This document shows positions 33,932-44,943 of a stretch of DNA of 64,000 nucleotides, one piece after another. The notes under the pieces were generated by a model, which did not search any database, was not told the DNA's origin, and saw nothing but the letters and a program-made list of their open reading frames with translations. Source of the DNA: Lentinus brumalis (taxonomy: Eukaryota > Basidiomycota > Agaricomycetes > Polyporales > Polyporaceae); assembly GCA_001792895.1 (NCBI GenBank), contig MARA01000008.1, forward strand, positions 248,001 through 312,000. The letters are read 5' to 3'. The position numbers and the translations under genes are program-made. Within the stretch, counting starts at the first letter, position 1; every line of letters begins with the position of its first letter.

Positions 33932-36352
33932 TCAAATTATTACGTAGTGTGGCCATGAACAATAATCATGGCACCCTTCTGACATATATATCGTACGCCT
34001 ACTATGCACTTGCTGGAGATACAGGTGGACAAGATCGGTGCTATGAGTGACTACGCCGATTCTACCTACGACCGTCGAGCCTTCTTTTTCGGCAGCCTGA
34101 GGTAAACATGAGTTCCAAGTGGTAAGAGGGTAGGGCGGGCACGTACTTCGTGGTCGTCTCTGCGGCCTTGCGTTTCGCGGCCGTCGGCGCTTGCTTTGCC
34201 TTTTTGGGCAGCACTTCCTTTGCCTTCTTCGCGGGACGTTCTTTGGATTCTTCGCCCAGCCATCATCGGCGGGCCGCGGTGCCCGCGTCTCCCGACCGCG
34301 GGCTGAACGACGTGTTGCGCCTTCCTCGATATCCTTTTCCTCTGCTCCATCTGCCGCATCCGTCACGGCCGGAGGTTCAGTGGCAGGCAGAGCGGAGGTC
34401 GACGTGAGCGCCGCAGACTGCTCGAAGATCGTGGCGCCCGAGGAAGTAGTGGAGCGGGTCCGGGGGCCGGGGCGTGCCGTCTTTGGAACTGGGGCAGAGG
34501 ACGGCTCGCCAAGAGGGTCTGGGTTGCATGTCGGCGGGCCTGTAGACGTCACGGAGGACGGGTCGGTGCGAACATGGGTGGGTGTCGGCAGAACTGGGGC
34601 GGAGAACACGTCGCCAAGAGGGTCTGGGACGATAACGTTCGCCACGCCGTTACGCGCAGGCAGCGGCGTGGTGCGGGCATCTGACACCCCATCGCCGGGA
34701 ATGGGCGGTTGGTACTCATTGAAGAAGTTCGGATCAGCCACTTCCCAAAACGCCACCATCCTGTTTATGGCGTCGTTGTCCATACGGGAGTAGTCGATCA
34801 TGAGCGGCTCCGTGCCGTTGGGGTCAAAGGTGATCATGTCCCTCCATACGTCGTCTTCGGGAACGGCGGCAGAGGGCGCAGGAGGGCCAGACAGAACTGA
34901 GGAGGAAGAGGCTTCGCCGCAAGGGGCCGCGGCAGCGACATCCGATGAGCTCACTTCCTCCGCAACCATATTGACATGCGCTGGCGGCGAAGGAGTGGCG
35001 ACACGCTGAACACTCGTGTGCGACGCGGCCCGTTCGCCATGCACATGACCAGGGGAGGGTTCACTTCCAGTAGTCGACTGAACTGAAGGAGCAGCCACGA
35101 CAACCATGGGTGGAGCACTGTTGTCCACCTGACCGGAAGACGAGCGGGAAGCTTCCAAGCTGCGTGCCTTCTGAACATCGCGTGCTGTAAGGAGACATTG
35201 AGTACCGAGTTAGAGCCGGAGATTACGAGTGTACATACGGAAGCAAGACTTCGCGAACCGCGCCACCGGTACAACGAACTTCTCCTCGAAGTCCGCTGTC
35301 GACTGTGCAAAGTTCGCGGTGGTTGGATCATGTCCAAAGTGAGCACTGTGCCAAGATGCTCGTTAGTGCATGTTCGTCTCGTGCAGTCCAGGATTGGTGG
35401 TAGACTCACGATATAGTCCCAATCTTGCCGTCGTCTTCCGGGACCGGACCGGCACCCACGACGCTGATTGTCCAGCCAGAGTAAGCTCCGAGCGGGTTCA
35501 GGAGCCCACCCAGAAGCTGAGGCATCATATCGATGGCACTGCACATCGAGACATCATGGTCAGGCCATAGGCAAAGGTCAACGTGTTGAGACGACTCACT
35601 CCTGGTACTGCTGCGGAGTCCGGGCCGCTTCGGGGAGGAGTGCCCGGCCGGAACGCCCAGCGATAGCATCCTCCTTCGCCTGTGCAAGCTTCTTCCCTAT
35701 GTCGCGCTTCACGTGCATCGTTGCGGCATTGTACGCCTCGTCCGTACACTTCTTCACGATATTCAGCCTCTCACCGGGCAACCATTTGCGTCCCAACTCA
35801 GCCTCCAGCTCTGCCTTCTTCACCAACACCACCGGTCGAATCTCGTCCTTGTAGCGCTCCTTCGAATACATCTCGCGTGCTTGCGGGAGACGAGTCGTCT
35901 TCTTGGTGGCGCCGATGTCCGCAAGCAACGCGGCCAAGGGCTTCGAAGACTGGCGATTACGATCTCGATTCTTGTGCCAATTCCGCAGTTGCTACACGCG
36001 GCATGAAGACGTCAATACCACGACAGTCCAAGGTTCGATCCATACACACCTCCTTCCTCTTCTTGACCGCGTCATTCAACGCGTCGTTCTCCTCCGCAGT
36101 AAGCCTTGCCCGATCATTGTGCCCATATAGGAGCTTACACTCCGACCACAGCACGAAGTACTCGCGATGCATCTCCTCTAGGTACGCGGCGAGCTTCTTG
36201 CCCCTTTGTGCAGCCAGGTATGGCGTTCTTGTCTCCTTCAACCACCGCCATTGCTCCCGGGTCGTCCAGGTTTTCGATGGTCCCGGCCACTTATCGTTGG
36301 CGTGCTCTTCCTCCTCAGGGTCCAAGGAGAAGGAGCGGGGAATGTCAGACAT
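33932..36352 (-). CDS. KDZ-module gene 1, DNA-binding-like accessory protein (module 1)
   Basis: Five exons on minus (36352-36050, 35991-35600, 35538-35410, 35345-35239, 35184-33932) give about 727 residues. The N-terminus has a Trp-rich block (WTTREQWRWLK, then YLEEMHREYFVLWSE) and, at the exon 2 start, LRNWHKN after a lysine-rich stretch. I know this pattern from transposon-linked basidiomycete proteins but cannot name a domain. A helical segment ends RTPQQYQ. Exons 3 and 4 encode a compact block (ISVVGAGPVPEDDGKIGTIS, FVVPVARFAKSCF). Exon 5 is a long acidic, Ser/Pro-rich tail ending in basic sequence. A frame change near 34245 would give a Lys/Ala-rich tail with KKKARR; without it the frame ends at 33932. 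Exons 2-4 match the paralogue at 48927-51125 in length exactly (392, 129, 107). Confidence 0.7.
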
Positions 36353-36703
36353 CGAGGGGACGCGGCTGGGGCGTGCGGCTGGGCGGGGAGCAGGTTGAGA
36401 GGGCGGGGTCGCGCGTTAGCGGTAAGCACCTCTTTGAATGGGAACAATGCGCTTTGGTTTGCAGTAATTGACATGCTCAACACAGTGACCCAAACCTCGA
36501 GGCGACTGATGATGTCGCAAATGGTAGACATCCTCCCTACCCGGCAGCCGCTTATCTCTTGCTTCAGGCTCTCGGATTCTAATTCATCGTCCATCGAGCA
36601 TGCCGTCAAGGAAGGTATAAAGACCCCCAGCAATCGCTCGTCACTCCCATCCCCTCCTCTCTCCTGTCCGCCATCGTCTCACCTCGTCTGCTCACTGTTC
36701 CTC
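36353..36703. promoter_or_regulatory. Divergent promoter of genes 1 and 2, module 1
   Basis: 351 bases separate the two start codons. TATAAAG at about 36617-36623 serves gene 2, 81 bases before its ATG. The second module has the same head-to-head layout with 312 bases, so shared control of the two genes is likely. Confidence 0.55.
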
Positions 36704-37682
36704 ATGCACAACCACACCGGCAAACCTGAGGCCGCCGCGGCGCCCCCTGCCGCCGCGGCCTCAGGTTCCGTGCCCGGAGGCTTGGACGAGGACGTGGGTG
36801 ATGAACGTAAGTAGCATGTTTGCGGCCGAGGATCGGGATGTTGACAGCGGCGCAGGTCACAGGGAATGTCGGCACGGGAAAATTGTCTGCTGGGAATGTT
36901 ACAGCCTGGCCATGGGAGGTAAGCGCACTCGCAGATTGGGTCAGTCGTCCCCTCACTGATGCTCCGTTGCTACGCAGTCAAGTTGTGCCGTCACCGTCGC
37001 GCGGCTGCCCTCGAGGCTAACGAGCTCTACAACGATGTCTACGGCGAGGACGACTCTCTTGAAGACCTCGACGACGTGTCCTCTGTGGGCGAGGACTCTT
37101 TCAACGGCGCGAGTGCGCATCCGACCCAGCCCGCGGACCGGTGGGTCAGCATCGCTGTTGACCACGTTGCCGCCGCCACTCAGGCCGTTGCCTCCGCCAC
37201 CGAGGCCGTTGCCGCCCTCGCTGCAGCTCCCGTGGCTCAGACCACTCTTCCCGTCGCCCCGGTCCCTGCTCCCGAAGCACCCGTGGCTCAGACCGCTCTT
37301 CCCGCCGCTCTTCCCGCTGCTGCGCCTGCCGCTGCACCTGTCGCTCCTCCCGCTCCTCCCACGCGCGAGCAGGCAGACGCGTACCTTGCGACCCAAGGCA
37401 TCGTGGCTCATTATGACCCAGACGAACCCGGGTATACTGGCCGGTGGTATGTCGTGACTCGCGGCCGAACCGTAGGGGTGTTCCGTAACCAGTAAGTCCT
37501 TCTAGTTCCTATCTAGCATTGCACTCGTGCTGACCGAGCTCAGGGAAACTGCGGGTGGTGCCGCCGTCGGCTTTAGTGGCCACAACTGGACGCGCAAGAG
37601 GCCTTATCAGGAGGCCCTCCTCGTGTTCTACAGGTCCGCAGTTGGCGGGTACGTCACCGACCAGCCCGCGAACGCGTCTTGA
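36704..37682 (+). CDS. KDZ-module gene 2, viroplasmin/RNase H1 N-terminal-like protein (module 1)
   Basis: Three exons (36704-36806, 36978-37491, 37544-37682) give 251 residues. A short acidic N-terminus and a long Ala/Pro/Val-rich linker made of PVAQT-type repeats precede the C-terminal domain. That domain reads GRWYVVTRGRTVGVFRNQ, then VGFSGHNWTRKRPYQEALL. This is the pattern of the Cauli_VI (RNase H1 N-terminal) fold: WYVV..GR..GVF, then V.GFSG..., then a helix. In RNase H1 this fold binds RNA-DNA hybrid or double-stranded RNA. No catalytic RNase H domain follows, so a nucleic-acid-binding role is inferred. Confidence 0.75.
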
Positions 37683-37786
37683 TGTTCGTTCTGTACGTGT
37701 AGCCTTAGCCTAAAGCACGGCGGGCTGTTGTATTTCTTGTAATGGTGTACATGTGTATCTGGTCATCGCAGGCGTCTCATCCTGCA

Positions 37787-37794
37787 TATATATA
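37787..37794 (+). promoter_or_regulatory. TATA box of KDZ-module gene 3 (module 1)
   Basis: TATATATA lies 58 bases before the ATG of gene 3. The paralogue has TATAAG at a similar distance. Confidence 0.55.
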
Positions 37795-37844
37795 CTGTGC
37801 TATCGTCTGCTACTCTTGTGTGCCCGTCTACCTCTGCAACCACC

Positions 37845-38637
37845 ATGGGTCGCCGCCCGATACATCTGACAGCGGAGGCGCGTCTGGCAGCCAAACGTGC
37901 TCATCACGCCAAATACTCTAAATCAGATCGGTACGATCTGATCTCATGACATCATGTCGATCTGCTGATCGTCCAGCAGGGGCAGAGCCGCTCAGGCGCG
38001 CTACCTTGCCAAGCGCAAGTTGAACGAACCTCCTGCTACCATCTCCTCTCGCATTCACATCCCCGACACTATGCACGAACGGGCCTCGATATTCTGCCCT
38101 ATCTCGTGGTCATTTGAAGGCGACTACGGCCCCGATCTCGGTCTCCGCGAGCCACCATACACCTTCACTGTACCGGATGCGGAGATGATCCTGGCCGTGC
38201 AGGAACCTGGCCATGAAGAATCGTTAGACCTCAAGCTCCACGCGCTGCAATGCAGGTGGCTACTGGAAGAAGGTGCCGCGCGTTTTGAGGCATGGTCGGC
38301 ACCGACTTTGGACATGGCAGGAGTTGTGGAGGCCGGGATCATGGAGTTACGGGCACGCATCCACGCGTGGAGTCTCCTCGAACGACCTGGGAGGTGGTCC
38401 AAGCTTTGCACGAGCTTGCGCGAGGTGTACTTGGGCTGGGGAGCCAAGCGAGTGGTTTGGTTGGTGGAGGAGCTCGAGATGCGACAGAGAGGTGCTGAGG
38501 TGTACGTCGCGGCGTTCGAGCAGCTTCCTGCCCAAGTCTTGCAGCGGGCAAACGAGGAGTACATGGCTGAGGATGCGCGTGTATTGGATGACATTGGCGA
38601 GGACGAGGACGATCTGTTTGCAGAGATGTACGAGTGA
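37845..38637 (+). CDS. KDZ-module gene 3, conserved basic-start protein (module 1)
   Basis: Two exons (37845-37930, 37980-38637) give 247 residues. It starts MGRRPIHLTAEARLAAKRAH, and the basic region runs on across the intron (RGRAAQARYLAKRK). A mostly helical region follows, with EEGAARFEAWSAPTLDMAGV and LREVYLGWGAKRVVWLVEEL, and an acidic end. The paralogue at 52669 shares the MGRR..HLTAEAR start, the intron position and phase, and the YLHWGARIIAMLGEEMEVRRRG block. No family name is known to me. The basic start suggests DNA binding. It always sits between gene 2 and the KDZ gene here. Confidence 0.75.
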
Positions 38638-39559
38638 AAGATGAGTATGTTACGTGTTGCATGTCTCGAGGTCACGTCCACACCCTGTGCCAACCAAGGG
38701 TTTCATTGCACACATCCTGTACTCCTTGCGACATGACCATTACAACATGCATATACCGACCGCTTGATGATGCGTACTTACAGTATGGCCTATATACATA
38801 TCTCTGGCACCACCCCCAACTTGCAGAACACCCTGGAACCAGTCCTAGCACGATTTGTATGTTTTCCCCACTCAGAGGAGAGATATTAAATGAATCTGAT
38901 TGGCTGCCAGCCCTCCGCGCCTAGTCGATTTCCGGCGCCTCGTACTCTGCGCGCGATCAGCCATGTTCCTTTGTCCACCAGCATACTCGAACATCCTTTG
39001 TCCACCAGTGTACTCGAACACCATCCTCCCCTGGGCGACACTCATAATCATCCTGTCTCGTTTCTGACTACTGCTTGTGTACATAACAACTGACAGCGTC
39101 GGCATGGACTACGTGCATTCCCTGACATTGCCACCTGTGCTCCTCGTGCCGACACCGGGAAGGCACACTCCTCTGTACTGCGACCGCGCGGATCGTTGCA
39201 CTTCGACTATATGGACACGTCTATGCACCGCGTGGGCACGCGCGTCGCTCGACCTTCCCTGGGACCTGCAACAGGTATATGTGGTAAGTCATATCTATCA
39301 TACCTCAGGGAGGGCGCACGCATCTGGCTTCGCTGCCACGTCGAGGGACTTTGTCGGATGAAGAGTGCCAAGTTCATTGCAACCGAGCTTGACAGAGGAT
39401 TTGCTCGGAGCACCGCTGATCGCTGCAATAGCCAACCCTGAGCAACACCTATTGTATGATCGTGCCGCCTGCCGGCCCATGCATTTGAATGCGTAGAACA
39501 GTTATAACGGGTTACTGACTGGTGCGGGATCTCTAGGCTCCCTCCCACTCTTAAGCACG
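38638..39559. other. Spacer between gene 3 and the KDZ gene, module 1
   Basis: Only short frames without recognised features. A short duplicated stretch (ACTCGAACA-type) occurs near 38985-39025. Confidence 0.45.
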
Positions 39560-42500
39560 ATGCGTCCACGCAGCAAGATCAAGCAGCTTGTACTCCGCAT
39601 CCCCTCCTTTCTCCGCAAGATGAAGAAGCGTCGCTCCACAAACATCATACGCCACACACTCGACCTCGACTCGTCGGACGACGACCACAACGGTCCCGAT
39701 ACGCAGCCCCGCACAGAGAACCTTCGTCATGTAGCGTATAGCTTCGACGACGACAACCACTCACGCCGTACATCATACATCCCCGTGCCTGTGTCCCCCA
39801 ACAAACGGGCACGCATCTCTCCTCCTCCTTCGGGTATGTCGACGCCAGCTGAGGGTGCGCACGAGCCAGAAGAGGAGCTCGACATGATGTACTTGTACCA
39901 CCGGATCGAGTCGCTCGATCTCGAGCCGGAGCTGGACATGGCCTCTCGCACGCGCACCGCCGGAGTACGTTCCAGTCGCCTTACATGCCGCTGCTTGCCC
40001 GTCTGACCTTATGTACAGGACCGGCCCCTCACAGTCTGGCGCGATAAGATTCAAGACTATCTACATGAGCTCATGCGTCTCGAAGGCCGCGGCGACTTCA
40101 CGACCACGCTGTGCCCGGGTTGTTCGGCCGACGTCTTGCTCCCCGACGTCCCAGGCTTCCGTTGCGAGGACTGCGATGATTGTGCATTGTACTGCAAGAC
40201 TTGCACAACAGGCCGGCATCTGTCGAACCCTTTGCACCGCATGAAGGTGCGTTGCGATCCTCGTCTCTGCGTGCTCTGGGAGCTCACTTGCTCCCTGGCA
40301 GAAATGGACAGGCACGCATTTCGAGCGCGTCACTTTGCGGTCCCTGGGCCTGCGTGTTCAGCTCGGGCACCGTCCCGGCGACACGTGCTACAATCCGATC
40401 CCGGTCAAGGGCGATATGTTCGTCGTCCTTGACTTGCATGGCGTCCACGAGGTCTCACTCGACTTCTGCGGCTGCGAGACTGCGTACTCCCACACCACTC
40501 AGCTATTGCGCCACCGCTGGTACCCGGCTACGTCGGTCGATCCCAGAACAGGTGCCACCTTCCGTCTCCTTGAGACGTTCCATCTACTCTCCGGACAGTC
40601 CAAGGTTTCCGCTTTCGAGTACTACGCCACTTTGGCGCGGAGGTCCGATAACACCGGGACGGAGCCGCCCAAGGTTAGTCATCTATCGTCACATTGATTT
40701 CGGTGCGTGCTGATGCGTGCGCAGGATCGCTACCCTTCGTTTCTCCTCATGATCAGGCAATGGCGGCACCTTAAGATGCTGAAGCGCGGAGGTAGAGGGA
40801 ATGTTTCTGGTGGGGCGACCAACGTGCCTACGGGGAGTTGTGCCGTGGAGTGCCCTGCTTGCCCTCATCCCGGCAAGAACCTCCCGGAGAATGGCGAGGA
40901 CGCTGACACAAGGTGAACATCATGATTCATATCCTCCTCCTTCCTCGACGCGCTGATCACTCTCGTAGTTGGCACAACAAACTCTACCTTGCTGTCGACG
41001 CGAACTTTCGTCTGAAGCGCAAGAGGGTCTCCTCCGATCAGGTGGATCCCGACCTCAATCACGGCTGTGCATACTTCGTAGAGGAGGAAGGTTACAAGGC
41101 GCATCTGAGAACCTTCGACACCGACAACCCGAAGGAGGATCACGCAAAGGATTGCAACACGCACGATGCCGTGAAGCTCGCTAACATCAAAGGGTCAGCA
41201 GGGTTAGCTGCCACCGGCCTGGCCACCGTCGATTGCAGCCGCCATGACATGAAGCGACCCTGCTCGGTTGGAGATCTACAAAAGGGGGAAAGGTATGAGG
41301 TATCCCACGCCGTCCACGCGAGATCATGATCTGATGAGCGCGTTCCTTTTGCGTCTCACAGACAGGTCAACATGGACTATCTACTGAACTCAAGCCTGTC
41401 CCAGAACGCTCCGCCCCAGGTCTCGGTCTCGTACGACATCGCGTGTAGTTACAGTGTCCGGGCCAATATCAGATGGTCCAAGTACTGCTACGATACATTC
41501 GCCAACCGCAAGATTACGTGGTCGATCCCTATGTTCCACCTCAACGCTCACCGTGAGCGCTGTCGCTCCGTGTTCTCCCCATACCTTCTGGTCTACTCCG
41601 GGAGGCTGAACGGAGAAGGGCCGGAGCGCCGCTGGGCGATGGGGAACGGCTACGCACCCTCGACAAAGGAGATGGGCCCCGGCTCGCGTCGCGACTTGCT
41701 CGATGACGTGTTCGGTGATCAGAACTGGGCCAAGGTCACGAAGCTGCGTAAGTGTTTAGAACTGCTATATTGGATGCCATCAACGCTAACGCCCAATCAA
41801 CAGCGTGCATGTTGCTGTCGCGCATCAAAGTTGCCGTGGTCGAGCGCGCCAAGCATGTGAACGCCTTCAAACAGTTCAAGCAGTCTCTCCCCCGGCGACC
41901 GTCGAGCACTGGACCGAGATGGTCACAATCTGGGAAGACGCGCCGCAGACAGCCCCAAACCCATATGAATACCGGCGCTCCCGTGAGTTACGTTGAGTCT
42001 TGTCTGTGCTAGTGGTCACTGACACGGCCGTAGATGTCACACAAGCTGCCCTCCGTGTAATACTGGCAGAAGAAGACGCTGAGCACATCCGTGCAGGCAC
42101 GGCCATTACTCTCCATCAGTACTATTCGTCGAGCACGCTCGTGGTCGTCGGCATGGAAATTGAAGACCAACAGTACGTACTTGCACCGCCTTTTGGTGAC
42201 TCCTTTCTAATCCACTCGCCGCTGTAGGCGCAAGCTTCGGACTGATGCCACCGCACTCGGAGCTCACCCCACCGACCTGCAGCGAGCCAGGATTCTCGAG
42301 CGTCAGAACGCCCTCCAGCGCCGAATAGATGCATGGCGCGCCATTCAGCAGCTCTTCATGCCCGGTGTGTCAACGCTCATTGCCCAGCCTTCCCACGCGG
42401 ACGATTTCATCCTGCCCCAGAACCTGCCCCTCTTCCTGCCTTCCGCGGCATGCGCCGAGGTCACCGTACCTCGTACGCTCCTTGATCAGGAGTGGCGTTT

Positions 42501-43395
42501 ACGGGAGGCGCAGGCCTACGATGCTCTCACCGACTTGCGCGGCCATCTAGAAGTCCGGGCGTATATCTATGGCTATAAGGATCAGCACGTGCGTGGCCAA
42601 AGGGAGGGCCTCCGGTCGAACGACATCGTCGAGGGGATCGAGGACAAGCTCAAGGTGGACAAGGCACGCTACCGTGTCGCCTACTCGGCCATGACAACGC
42701 TGGCGGCCGCTCTCGGCAAGCTCGATTGGAGAGGTACACTGCAACCTCTCAATGACGCTGACGTCCGGCATGTCGCGGCAGGAGATGGTGGCGGGTCTGA
42801 GAGTCGCAAGGAGCTCTCGTGGGTCTGGACAGCCGGCGGCATGCATACTGACGGGAATCTGCCAGATGAAAGTGCTGGCGCCAACCTGCAGGAAGGTGCG
42901 TGGATCCCCGTCTGCATCGGAGGCCTCCTACACTCATTACCTTTCTCGACAGGTCTCCGCGTCGAGTGGTGCAAGGCCCGGTCTAGAGCCATGCGATGGA
43001 CAGAAGAAGTCGAGCTCCTGCAAGAGGAGATGCGTCGCACGCAGGAGTACCACCGCTGGCGTGCCGCCTGGTGGGAGCACCAAGTGCCGGTCACCCAGCA
43101 GCAACGTGCCGATATCGTCGAGGGTATGCGCGCGTATGCTCACCGTCAGGCCTCAATCCGGCGCCAGATGCGCGACTACTGCACCAAGGCCTGGACTCAT
43201 GTCCGTGCTTGGGTGTGTTTGGGTCAGGAGGCGTCCGACGAGTTCGAGTCACACCTTGGCGCGTCGTCGGAGGATGATAGCGTGCCGTCACTGTACAGCG
43301 TCTCAGAATCCTCTGTCGCTTCCCTGCAGGCAGCTTTGCAGGCAGATTTGGAGGACGTCGCTGACATTGATCGGGCGTTGGAGGACTTTGATTAG
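39560..43395 (+). pseudogene. KDZ transposase with CxC2 cysteine cluster, frameshifted (module 1)
   Basis: Ten exons: 39560-39964, 40019-40246, 40302-40673, 40725-40912, 40969-41292, 41362-41747, 41804-41982, 42034-42172, 42228-42895, 42953-43395. They align one to one with the intact copy at 54633-58594. The CxC2 cluster is in exons 2-3 (CPGCSADVLL, CEDCDDCALYCKTC, LDFCGCETAY). The KDZ catalytic acids are in AVDANFRLKR, SYDIACSYS and GEGPERRWAMG. Exon 7 lacks one base in a run of five C near 41888-41892: the frame changes from KQSLP to sequence unlike the paralogue, while the next exon's phase fits only if that base is restored. The coding total is 3332, one short of a multiple of three. A single-base assembly error is an alternative. 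Confidence 0.85.
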
Positions 43396-43713
43396 GACTG
43401 CCAGTGCTTGTACTAAGTACTAGTTTGTATGTTCTGTGTATGTTCAAGCCATTCTCGGTTCCCAGCCCGTGCGTCAGCCAGATAACGTAAGCCGCTGAAT
43501 TGAAAGCATCAATCCTGCACACATAGATTCGAACCTACATACATAGCAGGGAGGTACTTTACTGCTCCGCTATTCTCAGTACTCATCGTTGTTACTCACC
43601 CGAGTACGAGCAGGTCGTACGTCCATGAAATTGCGCTGCAATGATCCATGAACATAGGTGCGTGCGTATCATGACCGCATACAGTATTGACTACTTAGAT
43701 GGGATCGGATAGG

Positions 43714-44288
43714 TCTGTAAGCATGTACCCAGCAACCCCCGCTGGGTACATGCTGACAGATACTTAGCGCATGAGCCACTGCGTCATGATGAAGCGCGAC
43801 GTACCGTGTCTGTAAGCATGTACCCAGTGTATGTTCGATGGGTACATGCTTACAGTTGATGCGGCGGGCCCGTGCTCGTGGATATTGAGGCCGATCCTCA
43901 GGTTACCGAGCCCACGACACAGCGTCCATGGATAGGCACGTCACGACAAGCCGTGAGGGGCTCTGTGCAGCAGGCATGAGAAGGTGCGTGGTAGAGCCTC
44001 GGCGAGTACTGTTAATGTCTCCGAGGACGGAGACGTGACGGCCTGAGAACTGTTCCGGGAACCGACGTGACTGTGGGCACGTACCCAACAGACATCATTT
44101 GGGTACATGCCTACAGTCCGCGGGAGAGGCGCTGCTCCATGGGTCTGTAAGCATGGATCCAACCGAGACGTGGTTGGGTACATGCTTACAGTGGGTGCAC
44201 AAGGCGCTGAAGCGGCCAATCAAGGATGAAGGGGCCCGGGTCTGTGAGCATGTACCCAGTGACCGTCTTCTGGGTACATGCTCACAGA
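43714..44288. repeat. Five solitary TGTACCC hairpins, right cluster
   Basis: The hairpins lie at 43714-43760, 43810-43856, 44069-44117, 44145-44191 and 44241-44288. All keep TGTACCCA..TGGGTACA or a close variant. Lower stems differ but stay paired (GTAAGC with GCTTAC, GTGAGC with GCTCAC). Loops differ in sequence and length. Confidence 0.9.
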
Positions 44289-44464
44289 CAGCAAGGACGA
44301 GAAGACGCATTGTAGCGGAGAACGCGTGTGCCATCCATTGGACTACCTGATACGTCTATCAGTGTGCAGATGCGCCCCAGGCGCAGAGCCTCTTCCTCGG
44401 CGGTTGACACAGCGTGCGCTGCGTTCGGTGGGTAGTACCGGGAGAGAACCTGGGAAAGGGACGT

Positions 44465-44943
44465 GACTGTGAGGATGTACCCGTCGAACGGGTCTTGGGT
44501 ACATCCCTACAGTCGGTGTGCTAAATCGGTCGAGAGAAGACCGGAGGAACTGTGAGGATGTACCCAAGACCGGACGCGTCTTGGGTACATCCGTACAGTC
44601 GGTGTGCTAAATCGGTCGAGAGAAGACCGGAGGAACTGTGAGGATGTACCCAAGACGCGTCCGGTCTTGGGTACATCCGTACAGTCGGTGTGCTAAATTG
44701 GTCGAGAGAAGACCGGAGGGACTGTGAGGATGTACCCAAGACGCGTCCGGTCTTGGGTACATCGCTACAGTCGGTGTGCTAAATTGGTCGAGAGAAGACC
44801 GGAGGGACTGTGAGGATGTACCCAAGACCGGACGCGTCTTGGGTACATCGCTACAGTCGGTGTGCTAAATCGGTCGAGAGAAGACCGGAGGGACTGTGAG
44901 GATGTACCCAAGACCGGACGCGTTTTGGGTACATCTCTACAGT
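44465..44943 (+). repeat. Array of six TGTACCC hairpins, 86 bp period
   Basis: Hairpins start at 44465, 44549, 44635, 44721, 44807 and 44893; the last five are spaced exactly 86 bases apart. Each repeat has a spacer with its own small hairpin (GGTCGAGAGAAGACC). Loops read AAGACCGGACGCGTCTT at 44549, 44807 and, with one change, 44893. At 44635 and 44721 they read the exact reverse complement, AAGACGCGTCCGGTCTT. Confidence 0.95.
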
